DNA from: Cellulomonas palmilytica
GTDB lineage: Bacteria > Actinomycetota > Actinomycetes > Actinomycetales > Cellulomonadaceae
Direction: 5' to 3'
Assembly: GCF_021590045.1 (NCBI RefSeq)
Contig: NZ_CP062221.1
Location: forward strand, 2,542,001-2,606,000
DNA: 64,000 bases
Of this stretch, positions 49,894 through 57,405 are shown in pieces. The position numbers and the translations under genes are program-made. The notes under the pieces are model-generated. The model was not told where the DNA came from. It was given only the letters and a program-made list of their open reading frames with translations, and did not search any database. Each line of letters opens with the position of its first letter. Position 1 is the stretch's first letter.

Positions 49894-52178
49894 CGCTCGT
49901 CGTCGCCCTCGTCGTCGCCCTCGTCGGCGTTCGCGAGCGCGACGAGCGCCGCGAGGTCGTCGTGGTCGACGGGCGCGAAGCCGGAGTCGACGAGCGCACG
50001 CGCGGGCATCTGCAGGATCATCGCGCGCATCGTCTCGTCGAGGTCCGTGAGGCCCTGCTCCCCCTCGGGCGGCGCGAGCAGCGGCGCCAGGACCTGCGCG
50101 CCGCGCGGGTGGTCGAGCCATTCGCCGATGGTCGACATCGCGGTGAGCTCGCCCCACAGCGGCTCGCCGTCGACCTCGACCTCGGCCGCGCCGCGCACGT
50201 CGCGCGACGACGCGCCGACCTCGACGACGAACGTGCCGCCCTCGACGACCCATCGCCGCAGGCCCGGGTGCCAGTAGGACAGGTCCCGGGCGGTGAGCGT
50301 GAACGACGCGGTGGCCGACTCACCCGGGTCGAGCACGAGCTTGGTGAACGCCTTGAGCTCGCGCACGGGACGCATCACGCTCGCCTGCGGGTCGCGCACG
50401 TACACCTGCACGACCTCCGCCCCGGTGCGCGCGCCGAGGTTGGTGACGCGCACGTCGACGTCGAGCGCGACGTCGGCGCCCGAGCCGCGGACCTGCACGC
50501 GCACGTCGTCGTACCCGAACGTCGTGTACGTCAGGCCGTGCCCGAACGGGAACGCGACGTCGAGCTTGCGCGTGTCGTACCAGCGGTACCCGACGAGCAC
50601 GCCCTCGCCGTACCGCACGTGCCCGAACTCGCCCGGGAAGGCCCCGAACGCCGGGGTGTCCTCGAGCCGCAACGGGACGGTCTCCGCGAGCCGGCCGGAC
50701 GGCGCCACGGCGCCCGTGAGCACGTCGGCGACGGCCGAGCCGCCCGCCTGCCCGCCGAGCCACGTCACGAGGATCGCGGCGGCGTCGTCGCGCCACGGCA
50801 TGTCGACCACCGAGCCGCCCGCGAGCACGACGACGACCCGGCGGGTGACGGCGGCGACGGCGTGCAGCAGCGCGACCTGGTTCTCGGGCAGGCCGAGGCG
50901 GGGCCGGTCGTAGCCCTCGGACTCGTCGGGCGCCGGCAGGCCGAGGTGCACGACGACGGTGCCCGCGTCGCGCGCGGCGGCGACCGCCGACTCGAGCAGC
51001 GCTGCGTCGTCCCCCGGGCGTCCGTCGGGCAGCGTGTAGCCGGGTTCGAACGCGACGTCCCCGAGCTCCGCACGCAGCGCGGTCAGCGCGTCGTCGAGCT
51101 GCGTCGGGTTGACCTGCGAGGACCCCGCACCCTGGTAGCGCGGCGTGCGGGCGAGCTCGCCGACGACGAGCACGCGGCCGCCGGCCAGCGGCAGGAGCGG
51201 GGCACCGTCGACCGGCTCGTTCTTCAGCAGCACCGTGCCGGCGGCGGCGGCCTCGCGGGCGAGGGCGTGGTGCGCGTGGGCGTCGTAGGTCCCGGGCGCG
51301 TCGAGCGCGGGCTGGGCGCGTGCGACGACCTCGAGGACGCGGCGCACGGCGCGGTCGAGCACGGCCTCGTCCAGCCGTCCCTCGCGCACGGCCGCGACGA
51401 CCGCCTCGTCGGCCCGCGGTCCTGCCGACGGCATCTGCAGGTCGAGCCCGGCGGCGAGCGAGACCGCGCGGTCCTGGACGGCACCCCAGTCGGAGACGAC
51501 GAGGCCGTCGAAGCCCCACTCGTCGCGCAGCACCTGCGTGAGCAGCCAGTCGTGCTCGGACGCGTACGTGCCGTTGATCTTGTTGTAGGCGCACATCACG
51601 GTCCAGGGCCGCGCGCGCGTCACGACGCGCTCGAACGCGGGCAGGTAGATCTCGCGCAGGGTGCGCTCGTCGACGTCCACCGACACGCGCATGCGGTCGG
51701 TCTCCTGGTTGTTGGCGGCGAAGTGCTTGAGCGAGGTGCCGACGCCCTGCGACTGGACGCCCGCGACGAGCGCCGCGGCGAGCTCGCCCGAGACCACCGG
51801 GTCCTCGGCGAGGTACTCGAAGTTCCGCCCGCACAGCGGCGTGCGCTTCATGTTGACGCCCGGTCCGAGCAGCACGGCGACCTGCGCGGCCCGCGTCTCG
51901 CGACCGAGGGCCTCCCCGACGCGACGGGCGAGGTCGACGTCCCACGTCGAGCCGAGCGCTGCCGCGGTCGGGAAGCAGGTCGCGGGGTCCGCACCGCCGA
52001 GCCCCAGGCCGGCCGAGGCGGCCGACTGCTTGCGCAGGCCGTGCGGGCCGTCGGTGACCATGACCGACGGCACGTCGAGGCGTTCGACGCCCTTGAGGTG
52101 CCAGAAGTCGGCACCCGACGTGAGCGCCGCCTTCTCCTCGAGCGTGAGCCGGGTCAGGACGTCGTCGACGTCGAACAT
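49890..52178 (-). CDS. GH3 beta-glucosidase
   Basis: A 762-residue cytosolic enzyme hydrolysing cellobiose and other beta-glucosides. The N-terminal GH3 barrel has substrate-binding KHFAANNQE (151-159) and nucleophile D230 in GLVVSDWGAVQDR. The C-terminal sandwich and a fibronectin-like domain (YTTFGYDDVRVQVRG, VYVRDPQASVMRPVRELKAFTKL) complete the usual layout. No signal peptide, so it would act on imported cellodextrins from the GH6/GH5 enzymes. ATG at 52178 has GAGGAGG four bases upstream. A palindrome at 52220-52239 lies in its promoter. Confidence 0.95.
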   Translation of the reverse strand: MFDVDDVLTRLTLEEKAALTSGADFWHLKGVERLDVPSVMVTDGPHGLRKQSAASAGLGLGGADPATCFPTAAALGSTWDVDLARRVGEALGRETRAAQVAVLLGPGVNMKRTPLCGRNFEYLAEDPVVSGELAAALVAGVQSQGVGTSLKHFAANNQETDRMRVSVDVDERTLREIYLPAFERVVTRARPWTVMCAYNKINGTYASEHDWLLTQVLRDEWGFDGLVVSDWGAVQDRAVSLAAGLDLQMPSAGPRADEAVVAAVREGRLDEAVLDRAVRRVLEVVARAQPALDAPGTYDAHAHHALAREAAAAGTVLLKNEPVDGAPLLPLAGGRVLVVGELARTPRYQGAGSSQVNPTQLDDALTALRAELGDVAFEPGYTLPDGRPGDDAALLESAVAAARDAGTVVVHLGLPAPDESEGYDRPRLGLPENQVALLHAVAAVTRRVVVVLAGGSVVDMPWRDDAAAILVTWLGGQAGGSAVADVLTGAVAPSGRLAETVPLRLEDTPAFGAFPGEFGHVRYGEGVLVGYRWYDTRKLDVAFPFGHGLTYTTFGYDDVRVQVRGSGADVALDVDVRVTNLGARTGAEVVQVYVRDPQASVMRPVRELKAFTKLVLDPGESATASFTLTARDLSYWHPGLRRWVVEGGTFVVEVGASSRDVRGAAEVEVDGEPLWGELTAMSTIGEWLDHPRGAQVLAPLLAPPEGEQGLTDLDETMRAMILQMPARALVDSGFAPVDHDDLAALVALANADEGDDEGDDER

Positions 52179-52219
52179 GGCACCTCCTCGTGCGGGTCCG
52201 TCAGCCGAGGCTAGCCGAT

Positions 52220-52239
52220 CACCTACCGGGTGGTAGGTG
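52220..52239. promoter_or_regulatory. TetR-type operator candidate before GH3
   Basis: CACCTACCGGGTGGTAGGTG has perfect eight-base arms CACCTACC/GGTAGGTG. It covers the expected promoter of the GH3 gene and lies about 100 bases before the divergent dioxygenase-like gene. Confidence 0.65.
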
Positions 52240-52289
52240 TGACGTGGGTAGCACGTGCTTGCGTGTCGCCGGACCCGGGTCTACCTTGG

Positions 52290-52307
52290 TAGTTGAACGT
52301 GCAACTA
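52290..52307. promoter_or_regulatory. Palindrome before the dioxygenase-like gene
   Basis: TAGTTGAACGTGCAACTA with six-base arms TAGTTG/CAACTA. The position (30 bases before the start) and symmetry suggest a repressor site, perhaps of the MarR type often paired with this enzyme family. Confidence 0.5.
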
Positions 52308-52336
52308 TCTCGCCGCCCATGCTGGAGCCCCGCCCC

Positions 52337-53266
52337 ATGACCACCCCCCACGTCGCCGCCGTCACCGACGAGCAGGTCATCAACCCCGACACGACGATGG
52401 ACGCGGTCACCCTGCGCGTCGGCGACCTCGAGCGCATGACCGCCTACTACTCCGGCGCGCTCGCCATGGAGCCGCTCGAGGAGCGCAGCCGCGGGCGCGA
52501 GGTGCACCGCGTGCTCGGCCGAGGCGCGACGCCGATGCTCCGGCTCGTCCACACCCCCGACCTGCCGCCGGTCGACCCGCGCCAGTCCGGCCTGTTCCAC
52601 ACCGCGTTCCTGTTCGACGACCGGACGAGCCTCGCCGCGACCGTCTACCGCGCCGCGCAGGACCCGCTCAGCCGGTTCGTCGGCTCCAGCGACCACTCCG
52701 TGAGCGAGGCGTTCTACTTCACCGACCCCGAGGGCAACGGGATCGAGCTCTACACCGACCGGGACCGCGACCTGTGGCTCCACCAGCGCGGCCAGATCAT
52801 GATGACCAGCGACTACCTCGACCCGAACCAGTTCCTGCGCGAGCACCTCACGCAGGAGGCGGTCGACGCGGGCCCCCGTCTCGCCGGGCGCGTCGGGCAC
52901 GTGCACCTGCAGGTGGGCGACATCGCGCGCGCCGACGACTTCTACGTCCACGCCCTCGGCTTCGAGGCGACCATGCGCGAGTACCCGGGTGCGCTGTTCG
53001 CGTCCGCCGGCGGGTACCACCACCACATCGCGATGAACGTGTGGAACAGCCAAGGCGCCGGTCCGCGCGCCTCGACGCTCGGCCTCGGCGACGTCGCGGT
53101 CACCGTGCCGACGCGCGACGACCTCGACGCGCTCGCGGCCCGGCTGCGCGCGCGGGGCGTGGCGTTCGCCGACGACGGCCGCGCCGTCACGACGCGCGAC
53201 CCGTGGGACACCCAGGTCACCGTCTCGCTGCCCGGCTCGACCACCGAGGACGTGCTCGCGCGCTGA
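52337..53266 (+). CDS. Catechol 2,3-dioxygenase-like VOC protein (CatE type)
   Basis: A 309-residue, two-domain VOC protein. N-terminal AVTLRVGDLERMTAYYSGAL and C-terminal GHVHLQVGDIARADDFYVHALGF each begin a module. Candidate metal ligands are His in RVGHVHLQV and in GGYHHHIAMNVW, with a Glu in NGIELYTD. It resembles CatE/MhqO enzymes that open quinol or catechol rings and are induced by quinones. ATG at 52337 is favoured over 52319 because GGAG lies ten bases before it. It is divergent from the GH3 gene. Confidence 0.88.
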   Translation: MTTPHVAAVTDEQVINPDTTMDAVTLRVGDLERMTAYYSGALAMEPLEERSRGREVHRVLGRGATPMLRLVHTPDLPPVDPRQSGLFHTAFLFDDRTSLAATVYRAAQDPLSRFVGSSDHSVSEAFYFTDPEGNGIELYTDRDRDLWLHQRGQIMMTSDYLDPNQFLREHLTQEAVDAGPRLAGRVGHVHLQVGDIARADDFYVHALGFEATMREYPGALFASAGGYHHHIAMNVWNSQGAGPRASTLGLGDVAVTVPTRDDLDALAARLRARGVAFADDGRAVTTRDPWDTQVTVSLPGSTTEDVLAR

Positions 53267-53274
53267 CGGCGCGA

Positions 53275-53688
53275 TCACCCGCTGATCGTCGCGACGAGTT
53301 CGTCGACGTCCGCGGTCGCCACCTCGACCGTCAGGGCGCCCGCACGCAGCTCGTCGTCGACGGTCACGAGGACGTCCGCCTGGAGCCGGGCCACCGCCAG
53401 GTACTCCGCCCGGCGCACGTCCGGCCAGCCCAGCCGGTCGGCCAGCTGCCACGCGACGCGCCGGGACACCCGGTCCGCGAGCAGCCGCATGCGCAGCGTC
53501 GCGATCCCGTCGAGGTCCGCGAACCCCTCGCGTTCGGTGCGATCGCCGCGCCGCACCTCGTCGCGCAGGAGTGCGAGCGCGTCGGACCGCAGGAGCCCCG
53601 GCCCGACGAGGCTGTGCTCGGCCGGCACTCTGAGGCCCGTGCGCACGAGCCGGACCGCGACGGGTGCGTCGATCGCGTAACGAGTCAC
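53275..53688 (-). CDS. PIN-domain protein, VapC-like, without a partner
   Basis: A 137-residue predicted ribonuclease of the PIN/VapC type. Acidic residues stand in YAIDAPVAV, DVRRAEYLAVARL and VTVDDELRA, spaced as in the family. No antitoxin gene lies immediately upstream. The next gene on that strand is the pectate lyase, behind a terminator. GTG at 53688 follows CACGCT by six bases and excludes a 15-residue extension unlike the family. It may be an orphan toxin or a solitary nuclease. Confidence 0.78.
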   Translation of the reverse strand: MTRYAIDAPVAVRLVRTGLRVPAEHSLVGPGLLRSDALALLRDEVRRGDRTEREGFADLDGIATLRMRLLADRVSRRVAWQLADRLGWPDVRRAEYLAVARLQADVLVTVDDELRAGALTVEVATADVDELVATISG

Positions 53689-53703
53689 GTGCCGAGCGTG
53701 CCA

Positions 53704-53739
53704 CGCGGGGTGCGCGGCGACCAGGCCGCGCACCCCGCG
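53704..53739 (-). terminator. Terminator after the pectate lyase gene
   Basis: Perfect 15-base arms (53704-53718 and 53725-53739) with a six-base loop, seven bases after the pectate lyase stop. Confidence 0.85.
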
Positions 53740-53746
53740 CGACCGG

Positions 53747-55135
53747 TCAGCGTCCGGGCAGCCCGGACGGACCCGCGCGGTGCCCGACGACCGCGGGAAC
53801 CGCGGCCGCCGGGTGCACCTCGCGCCGCAGGGTCGGCCGCCAGCCCGCGTCCGACCCCACGTCTGTGCCGTGCGCCGCGTCGTACGCGGCCAGCAGGTCC
53901 ACCGGCCGGTGGTTCACGACGTTCCCCCGCTCAGTGAGCGCCGTCCCCTTGTAGAGGCCGATGACGGACGACGGGTCGAACGGGCCGGTGAACGCGTTCT
54001 TCTCGGCCACGAGCCGGGACTCGACACCCAGACCCCAGCTGTAGACGTACTCGTAGTCGTCCCGCGGGGAGGCGACGTAGCTGTTGTTGTAGACGTCCAC
54101 CTGCCCGAACCGCACGCGCGGGGTGCGCTGCCCGAGGTCACGGAACTCGTTGTGGTGCAGCGTGACGCGCAGCAGACCACGGTCGGTCGTGCGCGAGTCG
54201 CTGTTGCCGATGAGCATGACCTTGTCGTGGTCGTGGAACCTGTTCCAGGAGATCGTCACCTGGTCGGACGCCCGCACGACGTCGAGCAGTCCGTCGTGCG
54301 CCTGCATCGGGCGGCCGAACGCGACCGGCTGGGCGGCGTCGAGGTTGTCGCCGTCGGACAGGTCGTTGTGGTCGATCCAGACGTTCGTCGCGCCGTAGAC
54401 CGTCAGCAGGTCCCACTCGGAGTTCCAGTTCCCGAGCTCGCCGTCGGTCGGGTCCCAGGCCGGGAAGCAGTCGTAGGCGTCCGTCAGCGTGAGTCCTCGG
54501 ACGATCACGTTGCGCACGTCCCGGACCTGCAGTGCGGCCCCCGTGATCTCGGCTCCGGGCAGCCCGACGAGCGTGGTGTTGGCGCCGATGCGGATCTCGA
54601 TCCGCGCACGCTGCGCGGCCGCCGACGCGACGCGCGCGTCCTCGACCGGGCCCGACGGCTCGGTGTCGCGGCCCCAGACCTGCGGGTCGTAGGCCGCGAG
54701 GTAGTCGTCGTAGGAGAACCCGTCGCGTGCGTAGTCCGCGCACGTGAGCGGGTGTCCCTCGTCGTCCGTGTTGGCGTCGATCGTGCCGCGGACGAGCACG
54801 ATCTTGGGCCCGTCGCCCGCGACGGCCGCGACGAGCTCGGCGCGCGTGCTCACGACGACCGGCGTGAGGGCGGCGCTCCCGCCCGTGGTGCCGGCGCCGG
54901 CGGACCCCCACCCGTCGCCCGGCCGCAGCGTCTGCCGCGCGAGCGCGAGGTCGCGCGGGGACGGGGCCCCGCGCCGCGGGTCGTGCGGTCCGTGCCTGCC
55001 GGGGCCGCCCGTGTCGGGTGCCGGACCGGGCCCCGCGACGGCAGGGGCGGCCGTCAGGGCGAACGTCGCGGCTGCTGCGACCGCGACGAGCGTGCGTCGC
55101 AGGTGGGGACCGCGTCGGATGGTGCGTCGTCTCAT
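53747..55135 (-). CDS. Secreted pectate lyase (PL1)
   Basis: Extracellular 462-residue enzyme splitting polygalacturonate by beta-elimination with calcium. Signal peptide about 1-34 (ends APAVA). A Gly/Pro-rich stretch precedes the parallel beta-helix. VRNVIVRGLTLTDAYDCFPAWD, VWIDHNDLSDGDNLD (calcium ligands), VTISWNRFHDHDKVMLIG and RVRFGQVDVYNNSYV are PL1 hallmarks, the last with the catalytic Arg region. No binding module is present. ATG at 55135. Two LacI-type palindromes lie in the promoter, so it is probably induced with the other plant-wall enzymes. Confidence 0.95.
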   Translation of the reverse strand: MRRRTIRRGPHLRRTLVAVAAAATFALTAAPAVAGPGPAPDTGGPGRHGPHDPRRGAPSPRDLALARQTLRPGDGWGSAGAGTTGGSAALTPVVVSTRAELVAAVAGDGPKIVLVRGTIDANTDDEGHPLTCADYARDGFSYDDYLAAYDPQVWGRDTEPSGPVEDARVASAAAQRARIEIRIGANTTLVGLPGAEITGAALQVRDVRNVIVRGLTLTDAYDCFPAWDPTDGELGNWNSEWDLLTVYGATNVWIDHNDLSDGDNLDAAQPVAFGRPMQAHDGLLDVVRASDQVTISWNRFHDHDKVMLIGNSDSRTTDRGLLRVTLHHNEFRDLGQRTPRVRFGQVDVYNNSYVASPRDDYEYVYSWGLGVESRLVAEKNAFTGPFDPSSVIGLYKGTALTERGNVVNHRPVDLLAAYDAAHGTDVGSDAGWRPTLRREVHPAAAVPAVVGHRAGPSGLPGR

Positions 55136-55184
55136 CGTCGTCGACCCTTCGACGAGCGCCGCCGGACGCCGTCGTCCGACGAGG

Positions 55185-55196
55185 GAAAGCGCTTTC
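55185..55196. promoter_or_regulatory. LacI-type operator 1 before pectate lyase
   Basis: GAAAGCGCTTTC, a perfect 12-base palindrome with central CG, 50 bases before the start codon. Confidence 0.75.
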
Positions 55197-55223
55197 TGGA
55201 CGGTAGCAGTGCGATCCGTCGCA

Positions 55224-55239
55224 CGGAAAGCGCCTTCCG
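55224..55239. promoter_or_regulatory. LacI-type operator 2 before pectate lyase
   Basis: CGGAAAGCGCCTTCCG with one mismatch between arms. Its centre is 41 bases from that of operator 1, about four helical turns, which suits binding by a repressor on one face of the DNA. Confidence 0.7.
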
Positions 55240-55302
55240 CGGGTTGGTCAGCCCACCCGGCTGTCGTCGGGCTCGACCCACGCCGCGGCTCGGGAAGGGC
55301 CG

Positions 55303-55815
55303 TCAGTCGCGCGCCACCGGCACGAGCGTGACATCCCGCAGCACGGTCCCGTCCACGACCGCCGTCATCATGGTGCACACCGGCTGCCGCCGCCGGTCCG
55401 TCGGCGAGCCGGGGTTGAGCAGGCGCGTGCCTGCCGGTGTCACGGCGTCCCACGGGATGTGGCTGTGCCCGAACACGAGCAGGTCGGGCCGGTCGTCCGC
55501 GAACCGCCCGTCGACGCGCCGCGCCCGTCCGTCCGCGGGTCCCGTCTCGTGCACGACCGCCACCCGCAGACCCTCGACGACGACCCGGGCGACCTCGGGG
55601 AGCCGCGCGCGAAGCCCCGGCCCGTCGTTGTTGCCGAACACCCCGACGAGCCGCGCGGCACGGTCCTCGAACGCGTCGAGCGTCGCGACGTCCACCCAGT
55701 CTCCCGCGTGCACCACCACGTCGGCCTCGTCCACCGCACGCCACACGTCGTCCGGCACGCGCCGGGCGCGAGCAGGCACGTGCGTGTCCGACACCAGGAG
55801 CAGTCGCGCGACCAT
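55303..55815 (-). CDS. YfcE/MJ0936-type metallophosphoesterase
   Basis: A 170-residue calcineurin-like phosphodiesterase. All metal motifs are visible: SDTHVPARARRVPD (D-x-H), VVHAGDWVD, VFGNNDGPG (GNCD-like, Asn for Cys), VVHETGP and VFGHSHIPWD. Cytosolic. ATG at 55815 begins directly at strand one. Substrates of this group are small phosphodiesters and are not known here. It is not coupled to either neighbour. Confidence 0.93.
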   Translation of the reverse strand: MVARLLLVSDTHVPARARRVPDDVWRAVDEADVVVHAGDWVDVATLDAFEDRAARLVGVFGNNDGPGLRARLPEVARVVVEGLRVAVVHETGPADGRARRVDGRFADDRPDLLVFGHSHIPWDAVTPAGTRLLNPGSPTDRRRQPVCTMMTAVVDGTVLRDVTLVPVARD

Positions 55816-55867
55816 GGCCCCATCGTGCCCGTCGCTCGTCCGGGCCTGCCGGTCCGACGCCCGCCGT

Positions 55868-57100
55868 TCAGCCCGACGGCGCGGTGGACGGCGCGGTGTA
55901 CGGCGCGGTGGACGCCTCGTCGACCCTGGTCGAGGCAGCGGGCGTGCGGTGCTCGGTCAGCGCCTCCTGGAAGGCACCGACCGTCGCCGCGTCGACGGTC
56001 CCGGTCACGGGGACGCCCAGGGCCTCCTGCGCCTCCCCGAGCGCGGCCGCGAGGTCGTCGGTCCATCGGCCGTCCACCGGGCCGTCCCAGTACCCCGCGA
56101 GCGCGAGCGTCTGCTGCAGGGCGGCCGTCGTGACGAGCGCCTCGTCGGCCGCGTCGTCGCCCAGGGCCGCCAGCTCCTCCTCGAGCGCCGCCGCCGTCGC
56201 CTTGTCGACGGTGCCGGTCTGCGGCAGGCCGTGCGCCTCCTGCAGGGCCTCGACGGCCGCGACCGTCACGGGTCCGTAGATGCCGTCGACCTCCTCGGCG
56301 TAGTACCCCGCGTCCGCAAGGGACTGCTGCAACGCGCTCGTGTAGTCGCTCGCGGCCGCGACCGCCTGCGCCTGCTCGTCGTCGCTCAGGCAGCCGGACT
56401 GCGCGAGGACCTGCAGCCACGCCGTCTCGAGCGCGACGGCGGCAGCGTTGAACTGCTCGGCGGCCTGGGCGAGCGGAGTCTCGGCGGTGATCCCGGCGAC
56501 GGTGCTCGTGAAGTCGGCCTCGGCTCGCTCGACGCGCTCCACCGTGGCCGGCGCGACGGCCGGGGCCGGGCTCGTCGGCCGAGGTATCGGCGCGGGTGGT
56601 GCCTGGCTCGCGGCGACCGCCTGGGCGCTCGCGAGCCGGTCCTGCGCGTCGGCCAGGTCGCCCTGCGCGGTGAGCACCGCGTCGCGTGTGTCGACCACCG
56701 CCTCACTGGCGCGGTGGGCCTCTTGCGACGGCGCCAGCAGGTCCGCGCCCGCGTCCTGCACGTCGCCGACGGTCGGGGAGGTCGCGTGCAGCACGTCGCC
56801 GTACCGGTCGAGCGACGACACGTACGAGGCGGACGCGTCGCAGAAGTCGGCCACCGCGTCGGCCGCGGCCTTCTCGGCTCCGTCCAGGGCGCGCTCAGCC
56901 GCCTTCACCTCGGCCTCGGCGGCGGCCACCGGCGACGCCGTGCTGCTGCACGCGACCAGAGCCAGGACGACGCACACGGACCCGAGCCCCACGAAGGGAC
57001 GCCGTGCGACGCCGGCGCGCGGCGCGCGGCGAGGCCTCGGCGCCCGCAACCAGACGCCGCGCCGTGTCGAGGTCCCTCGCGCAGGTCGCGGCACGGGCAT
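55868..57100 (-). CDS. Lipoprotein with two peptidoglycan-binding domains
   Basis: A predicted cell-envelope lipoprotein of about 410 residues. After a basic N-terminus, a hydrophobic stretch ends in the lipobox LVAC (SVCVVLALVACSST), so lnt in this window could acylate it. Helical coiled-coil segments follow (AEAEVKAAERALDGAEKAAADAV, VVDTRDAVLTAQGDLADAQDRLASAQAV). Then come two PG_binding_1 modules, LQQSLADAGYYAEEVDGIYGPVTVAAVEALQEAHGLPQTGTVD and LQQTLALAGYWDGPVDGRW. ATG at 57100 is chosen with GAGAGGGG upstream. A shorter GTG start nearer the hydrophobic stretch is possible. Probably a wall-anchored scaffold. Confidence 0.85.
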   Translation of the reverse strand: MPVPRPARGTSTRRGVWLRAPRPRRAPRAGVARRPFVGLGSVCVVLALVACSSTASPVAAAEAEVKAAERALDGAEKAAADAVADFCDASASYVSSLDRYGDVLHATSPTVGDVQDAGADLLAPSQEAHRASEAVVDTRDAVLTAQGDLADAQDRLASAQAVAASQAPPAPIPRPTSPAPAVAPATVERVERAEADFTSTVAGITAETPLAQAAEQFNAAAVALETAWLQVLAQSGCLSDDEQAQAVAAASDYTSALQQSLADAGYYAEEVDGIYGPVTVAAVEALQEAHGLPQTGTVDKATAAALEEELAALGDDAADEALVTTAALQQTLALAGYWDGPVDGRWTDDLAAALGEAQEALGVPVTGTVDAATVGAFQEALTEHRTPAASTRVDEASTAPYTAPSTAPSG

Positions 57101-57405
57101 GCCCCTCTCAGGAGTGCGACGACCGGGGCGGGCCGCGACACGTGCCGAGTCGGTGCCGCCGGATCTGGCCCACAGCCATCGTCGAAGCGTCACCGGGACC
57201 GCAGCACCACCCGGCACGGGTGATCGAGCCCGGTTCGAGCGCGAGGAGGGCACGACGTGCACGAAGGTCCCAGGTCACCCGTGCGCGGGACGGCTAGCGT
57301 CGAGGAGGAAGACACCCCGCCAGCGACGACGAGAGGTCTCCCATCAGCTCCGCAACGGTCCCCGCCGCCGCGCACCCTCCGGCAGACAGGAGGCGCGGGG
57401 GGACG
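57101..57405. other. 305-base divergent promoter region
   Basis: Lies between the lipoprotein gene (minus) and the DASS transporter gene (plus). TAGCGT at 57295-57300 would give the transporter a leader of about 100 bases. No hairpin terminator, repeat or small gene could be supported. Confidence 0.45.

Noticed and set aside
49806-52214. An 802-codon plus-strand frame opposite GH3
   Set aside because: Arg/Val/His-rich shadow of the beta-glucosidase gene.
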